From the NCBI GenBank assembly GCA_027308685.1, contig DAIDEE010000065.1, positions 1 through 64,000 on the forward strand: a DNA stretch of 64,000 bases. The letters are read 5' to 3'. The number at the start of each line of letters is the position of its first letter. Positions within the stretch are counted from its first letter, which is position 1. Source of the stretch: Acidocella sp. (GTDB lineage Bacteria; Pseudomonadota; Alphaproteobacteria; Acetobacterales; Acetobacteraceae). Shown here piece by piece: positions 27,747 through 35,040 of this stretch. The notes beneath the pieces were generated by a model that was given only the letters and a program-made list of their open reading frames with translations, had not been told where the DNA came from and searched no databases. Position numbers and translations under genes: made by a program.

Positions 27747-28095
27747 CCGTTTTGTGCAGTTTATACTCAAACGTCTGCCGCCATATCTTGCCGCCAAAAT
27801 GCTGGTATCAGCCATCCGTCGTCATGCCTGGACATTTGTCGGCTCTGGTCGCTTCAAAACCTACACAGTCATACCGATCATCCTCGAAATTGCCGCGAAC
27901 CCTTTGTGTAGTGCGCATCCAACCAACGAACCCGCCTGTTTCTGGCACGTCGCGGTCTTTCAAAGGCTATTCCAGGTTCTCATCTCCCCCCGTTCCACTG
28001 TGGTGGAAACAGAATGTGAATCCGCCGGATGTGATTGCTGCCGCTTTGTTGTTAATTGGCCCGGGCGCCGCGGCATCACTGCTTTGATTGTTTAA
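27739..28095 (+). pseudogene. bchJ: bchJ 3' remnant (V4R-domain protein of bacteriochlorophyll synthesis)
   Basis: This frame encodes the C-terminal part of BchJ: LKRLPPYLAAKMLV, the diagnostic RHAWTFVGSGRF, EIAANPLC, FWHVAVFQRLFQVLI and a final cysteine cluster ending CCRFVVN, as in V4R (4-vinyl reductase) domains. The N-terminal half and a start codon are absent; the frame runs open back to 27583 only by chance. In several purple bacteria bchJ directly follows bchE, so the join is one large deletion within a bchE-bchJ pair. The 250 bp downstream, before the TRAP genes, hold no bchG or other recognisable gene. Confidence 0.75.
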
Positions 28096-28344
28096 CCTCG
28101 TTATGCGGGGGTAGGTCGTTTACTGCTACCCTCACAGCACAATATTCTCTCATACTGCGCGGTTCCCGAGCCTGCCATCACAGCACGGCGGCATTAAAGT
28201 AATACGGCACTCGCGAAAATCATTGGCAATACCTCCGAACTAATGCTTCAGCAAAGCGATGCCCCGGCACAAACAATGACCCCGGATTCGCCAAACGCGA
28301 CGTACCAAGCTGAGATGCAACGGAAGCTCATGGCGCGCCAAAAC

Positions 28345-30216
28345 CTACTTCAGAAACCCAGTTGAGATCCATGGCACCGCGGCAACGATAATCAAACCTC
28401 CCAGCAACGCGCCTAGATACGGCCAGATACGGCGGAGCCCTTCATCTGGACTGATCCGTGCAATCGAACTTGCCGCGTAATAGCCAAGGCCGAAAGGCGG
28501 TGCGAACAGGCCAATGCCCATGGCCAGCACCAGCACAATCGCGTAATGTACTTGATTGACACCAAAACTCACCGCAATCGGAAATAGCAATGGTCCGAAA
28601 AGCACCATCGCGGGAATTCCTTCAAGCACACTACCGAGAAAAACCATCACCACGATCGTCGCAGCCAAAAATCCATACCGCCCACCGGGAACTTGTCCGA
28701 GGAAGGTAGCAATCGCCTGCGAAAAATTCGACTGTGTGAGCGCCCAGCCCATCGCCGTGGCGCATCCGATAATGAATAAAACAGCGCCGGCAAGCGACGC
28801 CGTTTCGACCAGCATAGGATAAAGCCGATGCCACTCGAAACGCCGATAAATCAACAACCCAACCATCAGGCTGTAAGCAACGCCGATGGTGGAAACTTCG
28901 GTGGCAGTCGCAACCCCATCCATCACAGCAAAACGGATAACAAAGGGTAATGCCAATGCTGGCAAAGCCAAAACAAGACGGTACAAAATCGTTTTCAATT
29001 TGGCGCGTGGGGGTAAATTTGTATCCGTCGCCGTGCGCCACCGCGCCACGAATGCCAGCGCCAGTGCTAGCACGATGCCAGGCAACAGTCCGCCCGTAAA
29101 CAAGGCCGCCATCGAAACACCGGTTACAGAGCCGATAATAATCAGCACGATGGAGGGCGGTATGGTTTCAGCCATGGCGCCGGAGGTGGCCAGCAAAGCC
29201 ACGATCTCACCAGGGTGTATATCACGGCGTTTCATTTCAGGGATCAGTACCGGTGCGACCGCAGCCAGATCAGCCGTCTTGGCTCCTGAGATGCCCGACA
29301 CCAAAAGTACCGCTGCCAGAAGCACATATGACAACCCACCCCTTACATGGCCAAGCGCCGCACTTAAAAATTCAACGATATATGCTGCCATACGGGTGGA
29401 AACGATGAGATGACCCAGCAAAATAAATAGCGGGATCGCAAGCAGAATAACTGCGCTCATACCCTGGTCCATCGCCCCGGCCACCACCGCCAACGGGGTG
29501 GTGCTCGTGTCAAGCAGATAAGCAATGGTGCATAGGCCAAAGCAAAAGGCTATTGGCACCCCACTCAGAACACCCGCCGCCAGTAATACCACAAAAAATA
29601 CAATAAGATTATCATTGCCTATGGCCATCAGCACCGGCGAAGCAAAATAAAGCGCCGCGGCAACAACCAAGAGAATACTGAATGCTGCAAATATATCCCG
29701 CGGCGCGAACCTGGCTAGCCTTAATATAGCTGCCAGAATCATCATCGTGATTCCCACAGGCATGGCGGCAGCACGATATGTATCTGGCAGGCCTAATACG
29801 GGCGTCTGCACATTCCATTGGTTAACAGCATAACCGATGGCTGGATTAAGGAGTAACACCAAAAACAAAATGGGAGCCAACAGGCCCAGCGCATTCAAAC
29901 GCGGTTGCCAGACTTTCGGGGCCAACCCGACCAAGGTCGTCATCCGCATATGTTCGCGCCGACGCAGCGCCCCGGCTGCACCAAACATGGTAAGCCAGAG
30001 AAAACACGTGGTGATCAGCTCGTCGGTCCACTCCAGCGGATGGTTGAACACAAAGCGGGCCATCACGCCGGTAAAATTCATCACCACCTCAGCCACCACC
30101 AGAGCCGCAGCGGGGGCATCAACCAGCCAGCCAAAAGCATGATCGATCCGCCGCAAATATGCATTAGCAATTTTGGTTGGTGGATCGACATGGCCGGGCA
30201 AAATTTGCCCAGCCAT
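28345..30216 (-). CDS. TRAP transporter fused permease (DctQ-DctM)
   Basis: A 623-residue membrane protein joining the small DctQ-like subunit (four helices, about residues 30-180, with HPLEWTDELI) to the large DctM-like subunit (about 190-620, with GISGAKTADLAAVAPVLIPEM, ATSGAMAETIPPS and FAPPFGLGYY). It drives ion-coupled uptake of an acid captured by the periplasmic protein encoded upstream. The frame extends to 30273, but GGAGG lies 8 nt before the ATG at 30216, which is therefore preferred; earlier ATGs overlap or touch the upstream gene end. It is the last gene of the SDR-transketolase-TRAP operon. Confidence 0.87.
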   Translation of the reverse strand: MAGQILPGHVDPPTKIANAYLRRIDHAFGWLVDAPAAALVVAEVVMNFTGVMARFVFNHPLEWTDELITTCFLWLTMFGAAGALRRREHMRMTTLVGLAPKVWQPRLNALGLLAPILFLVLLLNPAIGYAVNQWNVQTPVLGLPDTYRAAAMPVGITMMILAAILRLARFAPRDIFAAFSILLVVAAALYFASPVLMAIGNDNLIVFFVVLLAAGVLSGVPIAFCFGLCTIAYLLDTSTTPLAVVAGAMDQGMSAVILLAIPLFILLGHLIVSTRMAAYIVEFLSAALGHVRGGLSYVLLAAVLLVSGISGAKTADLAAVAPVLIPEMKRRDIHPGEIVALLATSGAMAETIPPSIVLIIIGSVTGVSMAALFTGGLLPGIVLALALAFVARWRTATDTNLPPRAKLKTILYRLVLALPALALPFVIRFAVMDGVATATEVSTIGVAYSLMVGLLIYRRFEWHRLYPMLVETASLAGAVLFIIGCATAMGWALTQSNFSQAIATFLGQVPGGRYGFLAATIVVMVFLGSVLEGIPAMVLFGPLLFPIAVSFGVNQVHYAIVLVLAMGIGLFAPPFGLGYYAASSIARISPDEGLRRIWPYLGALLGGLIIVAAVPWISTGFLK

Positions 30217-30233
30217 TAACATATCCTCCAACA

Positions 30234-31250
30234 TCAGCTGAGTTGCCCAACCGTCTTTTCCAACAAACCCCATGCCTGATCACCGAACTTCTGTTTCCAG
30301 GTCGCATAGAAGCCAGAAGCGCTTAGAGCATTGCGGAATTTCGGTTTGTCAACATCAATGAACGTAAGTCCCGCAGCGGCCATTTTCGTTTGCAATGATG
30401 TGCTGAGCTCTTGCGAAGCCTGACGTTCCGCCAGAGCGCTCTGGTTGAACTCCTTGAGCACGATCGCCTGAATATCTGCCGGCAACGCCTTGAAGGCAGC
30501 AGGATTACCCAGAATCCAGTAGCCATCCCATACATGGCTTGACAGACTACAATATTTTTGAACTTCGTAGAGTTTGGCTGTATCAATAATCGCCAGCGGA
30601 TTTTCCTGTCCATCAACCAGATGAGTTTGCAATGCTGTGTAAACCTCACTGAAATCAATTGGGGTCGGGTAAGCGCCTAGCGCTTGGAACACGGAGGTAA
30701 GCATTGGTGCGGGCGGAACACGGATTTTGAAATTTTTCAAATCCGCAGGATTTTTGATTGGCTTTACAGCAGACGTGATCTGACGAAACCCATTATCCCA
30801 GCTCTGTCCCACCGTCATCAGGCCGGCTTTACCAATTTGAGCGCTGATAAAGGTACCAAGCTCACCATCCATCGCTTTCCAAACCTGATCATAATTATTG
30901 AAAGCAAATCCAACATTCACAATTCCAGCGGTCGGCACATAGGTTGCCAAAACTGATGATGCGAGATTGATAAACTGCACGCCACCCAGACGAACCTGTG
31001 ACAGTAATTGCGCGTCGGTCCCGAGTTGTGCCGCCGGAAACACATCAATTTGTAAACGCCCACCAGTGGCTTCCAAAATTCGTGCAGAAGCCGCCTTCGC
31101 TTGCACGTTAACAGGGTGAGAGGGCGCTTGCCCTGTAGCAAGCTTGTAAGTGAATTGTGCTGCAGCTTGAGCCTGGTGTGTAAGAATACCAACAAGTGGC
31201 AGAGCCGCTCCAGCTTGTAACGCAAAACGCCGGGTGATAGATTTTGTCAT
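30234..31250 (-). CDS. dctP: TRAP transporter solute-binding protein (DctP-like)
   Basis: A 338-residue periplasmic binding protein. The leader has a twin-arginine-like TRRFALQAG then a hydrophobic core cleaved near AQA (about 29). The mature part shows the DctP pattern: ATGQAPSHPVNVQAK, GGRLQIDVFPAAQLG and the conserved Arg in FKIRVPPAPM near 158-167, which normally salt-bridges the ligand carboxylate, then VDGQENPLAII. This implies an organic acid, probably a sugar acid given the neighbours. AAGGAAA precedes the ATG. It lies 56 bp after the transketolase gene. Confidence 0.88.
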   Translation of the reverse strand: MTKSITRRFALQAGAALPLVGILTHQAQAAAQFTYKLATGQAPSHPVNVQAKAASARILEATGGRLQIDVFPAAQLGTDAQLLSQVRLGGVQFINLASSVLATYVPTAGIVNVGFAFNNYDQVWKAMDGELGTFISAQIGKAGLMTVGQSWDNGFRQITSAVKPIKNPADLKNFKIRVPPAPMLTSVFQALGAYPTPIDFSEVYTALQTHLVDGQENPLAIIDTAKLYEVQKYCSLSSHVWDGYWILGNPAAFKALPADIQAIVLKEFNQSALAERQASQELSTSLQTKMAAAGLTFIDVDKPKFRNALSASGFYATWKQKFGDQAWGLLEKTVGQLS

Positions 31251-31306
31251 GTTGTTTCCTTCCGTTTGTTATTCGTTTGTACTTTGATATTGATTTAAAA
31301 ATTATC

Positions 31307-32302
31307 TCATAACCAGGCTTTAATACTGGCTACGACGGCCTCAGCGGAAATACCGTACCGATCATGCAATGTGGGTAACGCTCCTGCATCAAGAAATTCA
31401 TCCGGTAGCGCAATTTGATAAAATACTGGTGTAATTCCATTGCGCAGCAAAAGCGTCGCAACCGCTTCACCCAGCCCGCCAATGACTGTATGATTTTCTG
31501 CTACGATCACGATACGCCCCGGCTTGGCAGCCTCAGCTAAAATTTTTGCTTCATCGAGAGGCTTGATCGTCGGCACATGCAACACTGCCAACTTTACGCG
31601 GTCAGCCTCCAGCACCGTTGCAGCTTCCAACGCACGCATTGTCATAAAGCCAGATGAGATCACTAAAGCATCTGTACCATCGCGCAGTAAAGCTGCCTTA
31701 CCAACCTCGAATTTATAGCCATACTCATCCAGCACAATAGGTACATTGCCACGCAACAGCCGCATGTAAACTGGTCCGTCATGCGCCGCAATGGCAGGCA
31801 CCGCCTGCTCAATTTCCAAGGCGTCGCACGGATCGATGATGGTCAGATTTGGCATTCCTCTGAATATTGCAATATCCTCAGTCGCCTGATGGCTCGGCCC
31901 ATAACCAGTGGTCAGACCCGGCAGCGCACAAACAATTTTTACATTGAGTTTTTCTTCAGCGATAGCCATACAAATAAAATCATAAGCCCGCCTTGCTGCG
32001 AACACCGCATAGGTTGTCACAAACGGCAAAGCTCCTTCGCGGGCCAGCCCTGCCGCTGCACTCATCAGCAACTGTTCGGCCATGCCCATCTGGTAGAACC
32101 GATCCGGATAGGTTTTGGCAAAAATATGTAAATCAGTATATTTCGATAAATCTGCGCTGAGGCCGACGATGTCCAACCTGGTTGCTGCAAGCTCGGTAAG
32201 CGCATGACCAAACGGCGCCGCCTTCGTGCGCTGGCCAGGTGCCGCGAGCGAGGCAATCATCGCCGATGTGGTAAGGCGCTTTTTTGTCACAGCTTGGCTC
32301 AT
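31307..32302 (-). CDS. Transketolase-like, C-terminal (pyrimidine-binding) subunit
   Basis: A 331-residue half-transketolase containing the Pyr domain, with the TPP-activating Glu in QMGMAEQ and the motif LPGLTTGYGPSHQATEDIA, then the C-terminal transketolase domain (VIVAENHTVIGGLG). It works only as a heterotetramer with the separately encoded N-terminal half. It overlaps that gene by 4 nt. Split transketolases transfer two-carbon ketol units and recur in catabolic operons for unusual sugars and sugar acids; the donor here is unknown. Confidence 0.86.
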   Translation of the reverse strand: MSQAVTKKRLTTSAMIASLAAPGQRTKAAPFGHALTELAATRLDIVGLSADLSKYTDLHIFAKTYPDRFYQMGMAEQLLMSAAAGLAREGALPFVTTYAVFAARRAYDFICMAIAEEKLNVKIVCALPGLTTGYGPSHQATEDIAIFRGMPNLTIIDPCDALEIEQAVPAIAAHDGPVYMRLLRGNVPIVLDEYGYKFEVGKAALLRDGTDALVISSGFMTMRALEAATVLEADRVKLAVLHVPTIKPLDEAKILAEAAKPGRIVIVAENHTVIGGLGEAVATLLLRNGITPVFYQIALPDEFLDAGALPTLHDRYGISAEAVVASIKAWL

Positions 32303-33138
32303 GTCGGCCTCCCATTATCGAGCACGTCGAGTGCTTTTTGCCATTCATCAGCATCGACGCGCAGGAAATGATTCATCTCGCGAGCCTCAAGAAAATCAAC
32401 GCCCTTCGCCATTTTGGTATCGCATATGATCATGCGCGGCTTGAGCCCATCGTACCGCCGCGCGCGGTCAAAAACCTCTACCAGTGCTTCAATATTATTG
32501 CCGTCAACACGCTGCGTGTACCAACCAAAAGCCTCCCAGCGGTCTACCTGCGGCTCACGCGAGGTCATCGCCGCCGAAGGTCCGTCAGCTTGCTGTCCAT
32601 TCACATCAACGATGGCAATCAAATTATCCAGCTTCCAATGGCTAGCCCCCATGGCAGCCTCCCAGGTCGAACCTTCGTTCAATTCGCCATCTGAGAGCAG
32701 ATTATAAATGAAGGATTTTGAATTTTTACGCTTAAGTCCCAGCGCCATACCAACTGCAATTCCAAGCCCATGGCCTAGCGAACCACCGGTGATTTCCATG
32801 CCCGGCGTGTAGGACGCCATACCAGACATCGGCAGACGGCTATCATCCGAGCCATAGGTTTCTAATTCGGCTTCGGGTAGAATGCCGGCTTCAATAAGCA
32901 CCGCATATAGCGCAATCGCATAATGCCCTATCGAAAGCAGAAACCGGTCCCGCCCTTCCCAATGCGGGTCTTCCGCATAATAGGTCAGTGCATGAAAATA
33001 ACTCACCGCCAGAACATCGGCAACACCTAATGCCTGCGCGATATAACCCTGACCCTGTACCTCACCCATGCGTAAAGCATTGCGGCGGATCCGGTACGCC
33101 CGCTCATCGAGCGCTACATTGCTAAGTGTCTGGCTCAA
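32299..33138 (-). CDS. Transketolase-like, N-terminal (diphosphate-binding) subunit
   Basis: A 279-residue half-transketolase with the PP domain. It has SIGHYAIALYAVL, GGSLGHGLGIAVGMALGLK and the Mg-TPP motif, here SDGELNEGSTWEAAM...N, close to the G-D-G of the family with Ser in place of Gly. The partner subunit follows with a 4-nt overlap and the SDR gene precedes with a 4-nt overlap. Together the three form a tightly coupled catabolic cassette ahead of the TRAP genes. Confidence 0.86.
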   Translation of the reverse strand: MSQTLSNVALDERAYRIRRNALRMGEVQGQGYIAQALGVADVLAVSYFHALTYYAEDPHWEGRDRFLLSIGHYAIALYAVLIEAGILPEAELETYGSDDSRLPMSGMASYTPGMEITGGSLGHGLGIAVGMALGLKRKNSKSFIYNLLSDGELNEGSTWEAAMGASHWKLDNLIAIVDVNGQQADGPSAAMTSREPQVDRWEAFGWYTQRVDGNNIEALVEVFDRARRYDGLKPRMIICDTKMAKGVDFLEAREMNHFLRVDADEWQKALDVLDNGRPT

Positions 33139-33884
33139 TGGATCAGCATCCCCCCATTTACATCAATCACCGCGCCGGTGATATAACCTGACAATTCCGA
33201 TGCCAGGAATAAAAAGGCATTGGCTACATCCTGGGCAGTACCCAAACGGCCTATCGGAATATTCTTTAAAATCTCGGTACGGATCGCATCTGTCATCATG
33301 CCACCGGTAATGTCGGTCTGTATCAGGCCAGGTGTGACGCTGTTGACGCGAATGCCATCTGGCCCCAATTCCCGCGCCATAGCTTTGGCAAGCCCGAGCA
33401 CGCCGGCTTTGGCAGCCGAATAATGCGGCCCGCCGAAAATACCGCCGCCACGCTGAGCGGAAACTGACGACATACAAGCAATAGAACCCGATTTGCGCGA
33501 CCGCATATGGGGAATGAAAGCCTGGCTGAGATACAGCACACCACGCAAATTAACATCCAGAACACGGTCCCAGTTATCGGGTTTGATATCCATGATCTTA
33601 AGCGGCTGCGTAATACCCGCGTTGTTGATCAGAATATCGACATGGCCAAACACCTCAACAACCTGGACAGCCGCACGGACGCAGGCCGCCTCATCAGTTA
33701 CATCGCAGGCGATACCAATATGCTGGCTACCCAAACTTTGCGCGGCCGATGCAGCGGCAATCTGGTCAAGGTCGAGTATCGCCACTCTGGCGCCGTGTTC
33801 GGCGAATAACCGGGCGGTTGCCAAGCCAATTCCAGCCCGGCTGGCAGCACCGGAAATGACGGCAGTTTTACCGTTAAGCAGCAT
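33135..33884 (-). CDS. Short-chain dehydrogenase, first gene of the TRAP/transketolase operon
   Basis: A 249-residue classical SDR with SGAASRAGIGLATA nucleotide-binding sequence (a slightly long glycine loop), LDLDQIAA suggesting NAD preference, INNAG, Ser in SSVSA, YSAAK for the catalytic Tyr-Lys and VIDVNGGMLIH at the end. The start at 33884 is chosen because GGAGG sits 5 nt upstream; the frame extends to 33920 without support. It probably oxidises a hydroxyl of the imported sugar or sugar acid before two-carbon transfer by the split transketolase. It is divergent from the LysR gene, with an operator between. Confidence 0.85.
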   Translation of the reverse strand: MLLNGKTAVISGAASRAGIGLATARLFAEHGARVAILDLDQIAAASAAQSLGSQHIGIACDVTDEAACVRAAVQVVEVFGHVDILINNAGITQPLKIMDIKPDNWDRVLDVNLRGVLYLSQAFIPHMRSRKSGSIACMSSVSAQRGGGIFGGPHYSAAKAGVLGLAKAMARELGPDGIRVNSVTPGLIQTDITGGMMTDAIRTEILKNIPIGRLGTAQDVANAFLFLASELSGYITGAVIDVNGGMLIH

Positions 33885-33962
33885 GGGTTCCTCCAGAACA
33901 TTGCTATTGTTCGGGTCCAATGCACCCCTCCCGCACCTCTGACAAAGCCATTCTTTACATCG

Positions 33963-33985
33963 ATTAGTGAATGTGGCTCACTAAT
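33963..33985. promoter_or_regulatory. Perfect inverted-repeat operator between LysR and SDR operon
   Basis: ATTAGTGA (33963-33970) and TCACTAAT (33978-33985) are perfect 8-bp arms around a 7-nt spacer. It lies between the divergent genes and ends 3 bp before the preferred LysR start. This is the expected kind of site for LysR autorepression and activation of the SDR-transketolase-TRAP operon. Confidence 0.72.
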
Positions 33986-33988
33986 GTC

Positions 33989-34873
33989 ATGCTTCATAAG
34001 ATCCCTCTTTCGGTGTTGCGCAGCTTCGAGGCAGCCGGGCGCAGCGGTTCATTCCGTATTGCCGCTGACGAGCTAGGGTTAACGCCTGGGGCCGTCAGCC
34101 ACGCCATTGCCAAACTGGAGGATGCACTAGGCGTAAGCCTATTTACCCGAACCACCAGAGCCGTAGCGCTGACCCCCGAAGGCGAGACACTGATGCTTCA
34201 TGTCGAGCGCGGCTTCAATGAATTGCGACAAGGTCTAGAGCGCGTCTCCGCGCGCGGTCAAAGACTACTGAGGCTGCATGCCGCACCCAGCTTTGCGGCA
34301 CAATTCTTAGCACCGCGCCTGCCACGCTTCCTGGCGGCTCATCCCGACATTGAAATCCGCCTCGCCGCAGGCACCGACTACGCCCGTTTCAAAGCCGATG
34401 AATTCGACGCCGACATTGTTTATGGAAAACTGCCGGTCGCCGCCGGACTCTTGGCGGTTCATCTGACCCAGGAAATGGTAACCCCGTTGTGCGCACCCGC
34501 CTTAGCTGCAGCTATCCACACACCGCGTGATCTATTAACACAAAAACTTATCCACAGTGACAATAAGCAAATCAGATGGTCCGATTGGTTTGGTGTCAAC
34601 AACATCAAAGCACCAACACCGCACGGCTTGCGTTTTGACCGCAGTTTTCTCGCCATCAGTGCTGCTGCTGATGGACAGGGCGTGGCGCTGGAATCCACCC
34701 TTTTGGCGCAACGGGAAATAAAACAAGGCCGACTGATGGCTCCGCTTGCCGGATTGGCGCAAGACATCACCTATATCGGACATCATTTCATCTACCCCCG
34801 CGCACGCCAAGGTAGCCCCTTAATTGAAACATTTTTAGCTTGGCTGCTGCAGGAACTCGACCAACCGCCCTAA
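33989..34873 (+). CDS. LysR-family regulator (GcvA-like)
   Basis: A 294-residue LysR protein. The N-terminal winged helix is at about 5-65 (LRSFEAAGRSGSFRIAADEL, TPGAVSHAIAKLE, LFTRTTRAVALTPEG), followed by a two-lobe effector domain. The subgroup resembles GcvA. An in-frame ATG at 33971 lies inside the palindromic operator, and the protein alignment favours the ATG at 33989. It is divergent from the SDR-transketolase-TRAP operon and is its likely regulator, with a pathway metabolite as coinducer. Confidence 0.85.
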   Translation: MLHKIPLSVLRSFEAAGRSGSFRIAADELGLTPGAVSHAIAKLEDALGVSLFTRTTRAVALTPEGETLMLHVERGFNELRQGLERVSARGQRLLRLHAAPSFAAQFLAPRLPRFLAAHPDIEIRLAAGTDYARFKADEFDADIVYGKLPVAAGLLAVHLTQEMVTPLCAPALAAAIHTPRDLLTQKLIHSDNKQIRWSDWFGVNNIKAPTPHGLRFDRSFLAISAAADGQGVALESTLLAQREIKQGRLMAPLAGLAQDITYIGHHFIYPRARQGSPLIETFLAWLLQELDQPP

Positions 34874-34892
34874 CTTCTAAAAAAGATCTGGC

Positions 34893-34924
34893 CAGAGGTT
34901 TGGCTGCAATCCACCAAAACTCTG
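34893..34924 (+). terminator. Hairpin after the LysR gene
   Basis: CAGAG-G-TTTGG (34893-34903) pairs with CCAAA-A-CTCTG (34914-34924): ten base pairs with one mismatch and a 10-nt loop. An A-run precedes it but no clear T-run follows, so it may end LysR transcription weakly or shape the leader of the sensor-kinase gene. Confidence 0.4.
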
Positions 34925-35040
34925 ATTGCAAATGCTTGCTTCATTGTCAAAAATTCGCTTAACTCTAAAACCTACAGATGCGCTAAGCACTCCGGTGACG
35001 CAAGCCGCAAAATGTCTAAAATTTTTGAGACGGGCAGGCA

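Noticed and set aside
27583-28095. 170-codon open frame as an intact protein
   Set aside because: The first 50 codons show no similarity to anything recognised and the rest is only the C-terminal part of BchJ; the upstream bchE start in another frame shows a deletion joint, so it is a relic and not a gene.
28200-28366. Plus-strand open frame ending AEMQRKLMARQNLLQKPS
   Set aside because: It has no plausible start or family and overlaps the end of the TRAP permease gene; considered as a further photosynthesis relic but with no supporting similarity.
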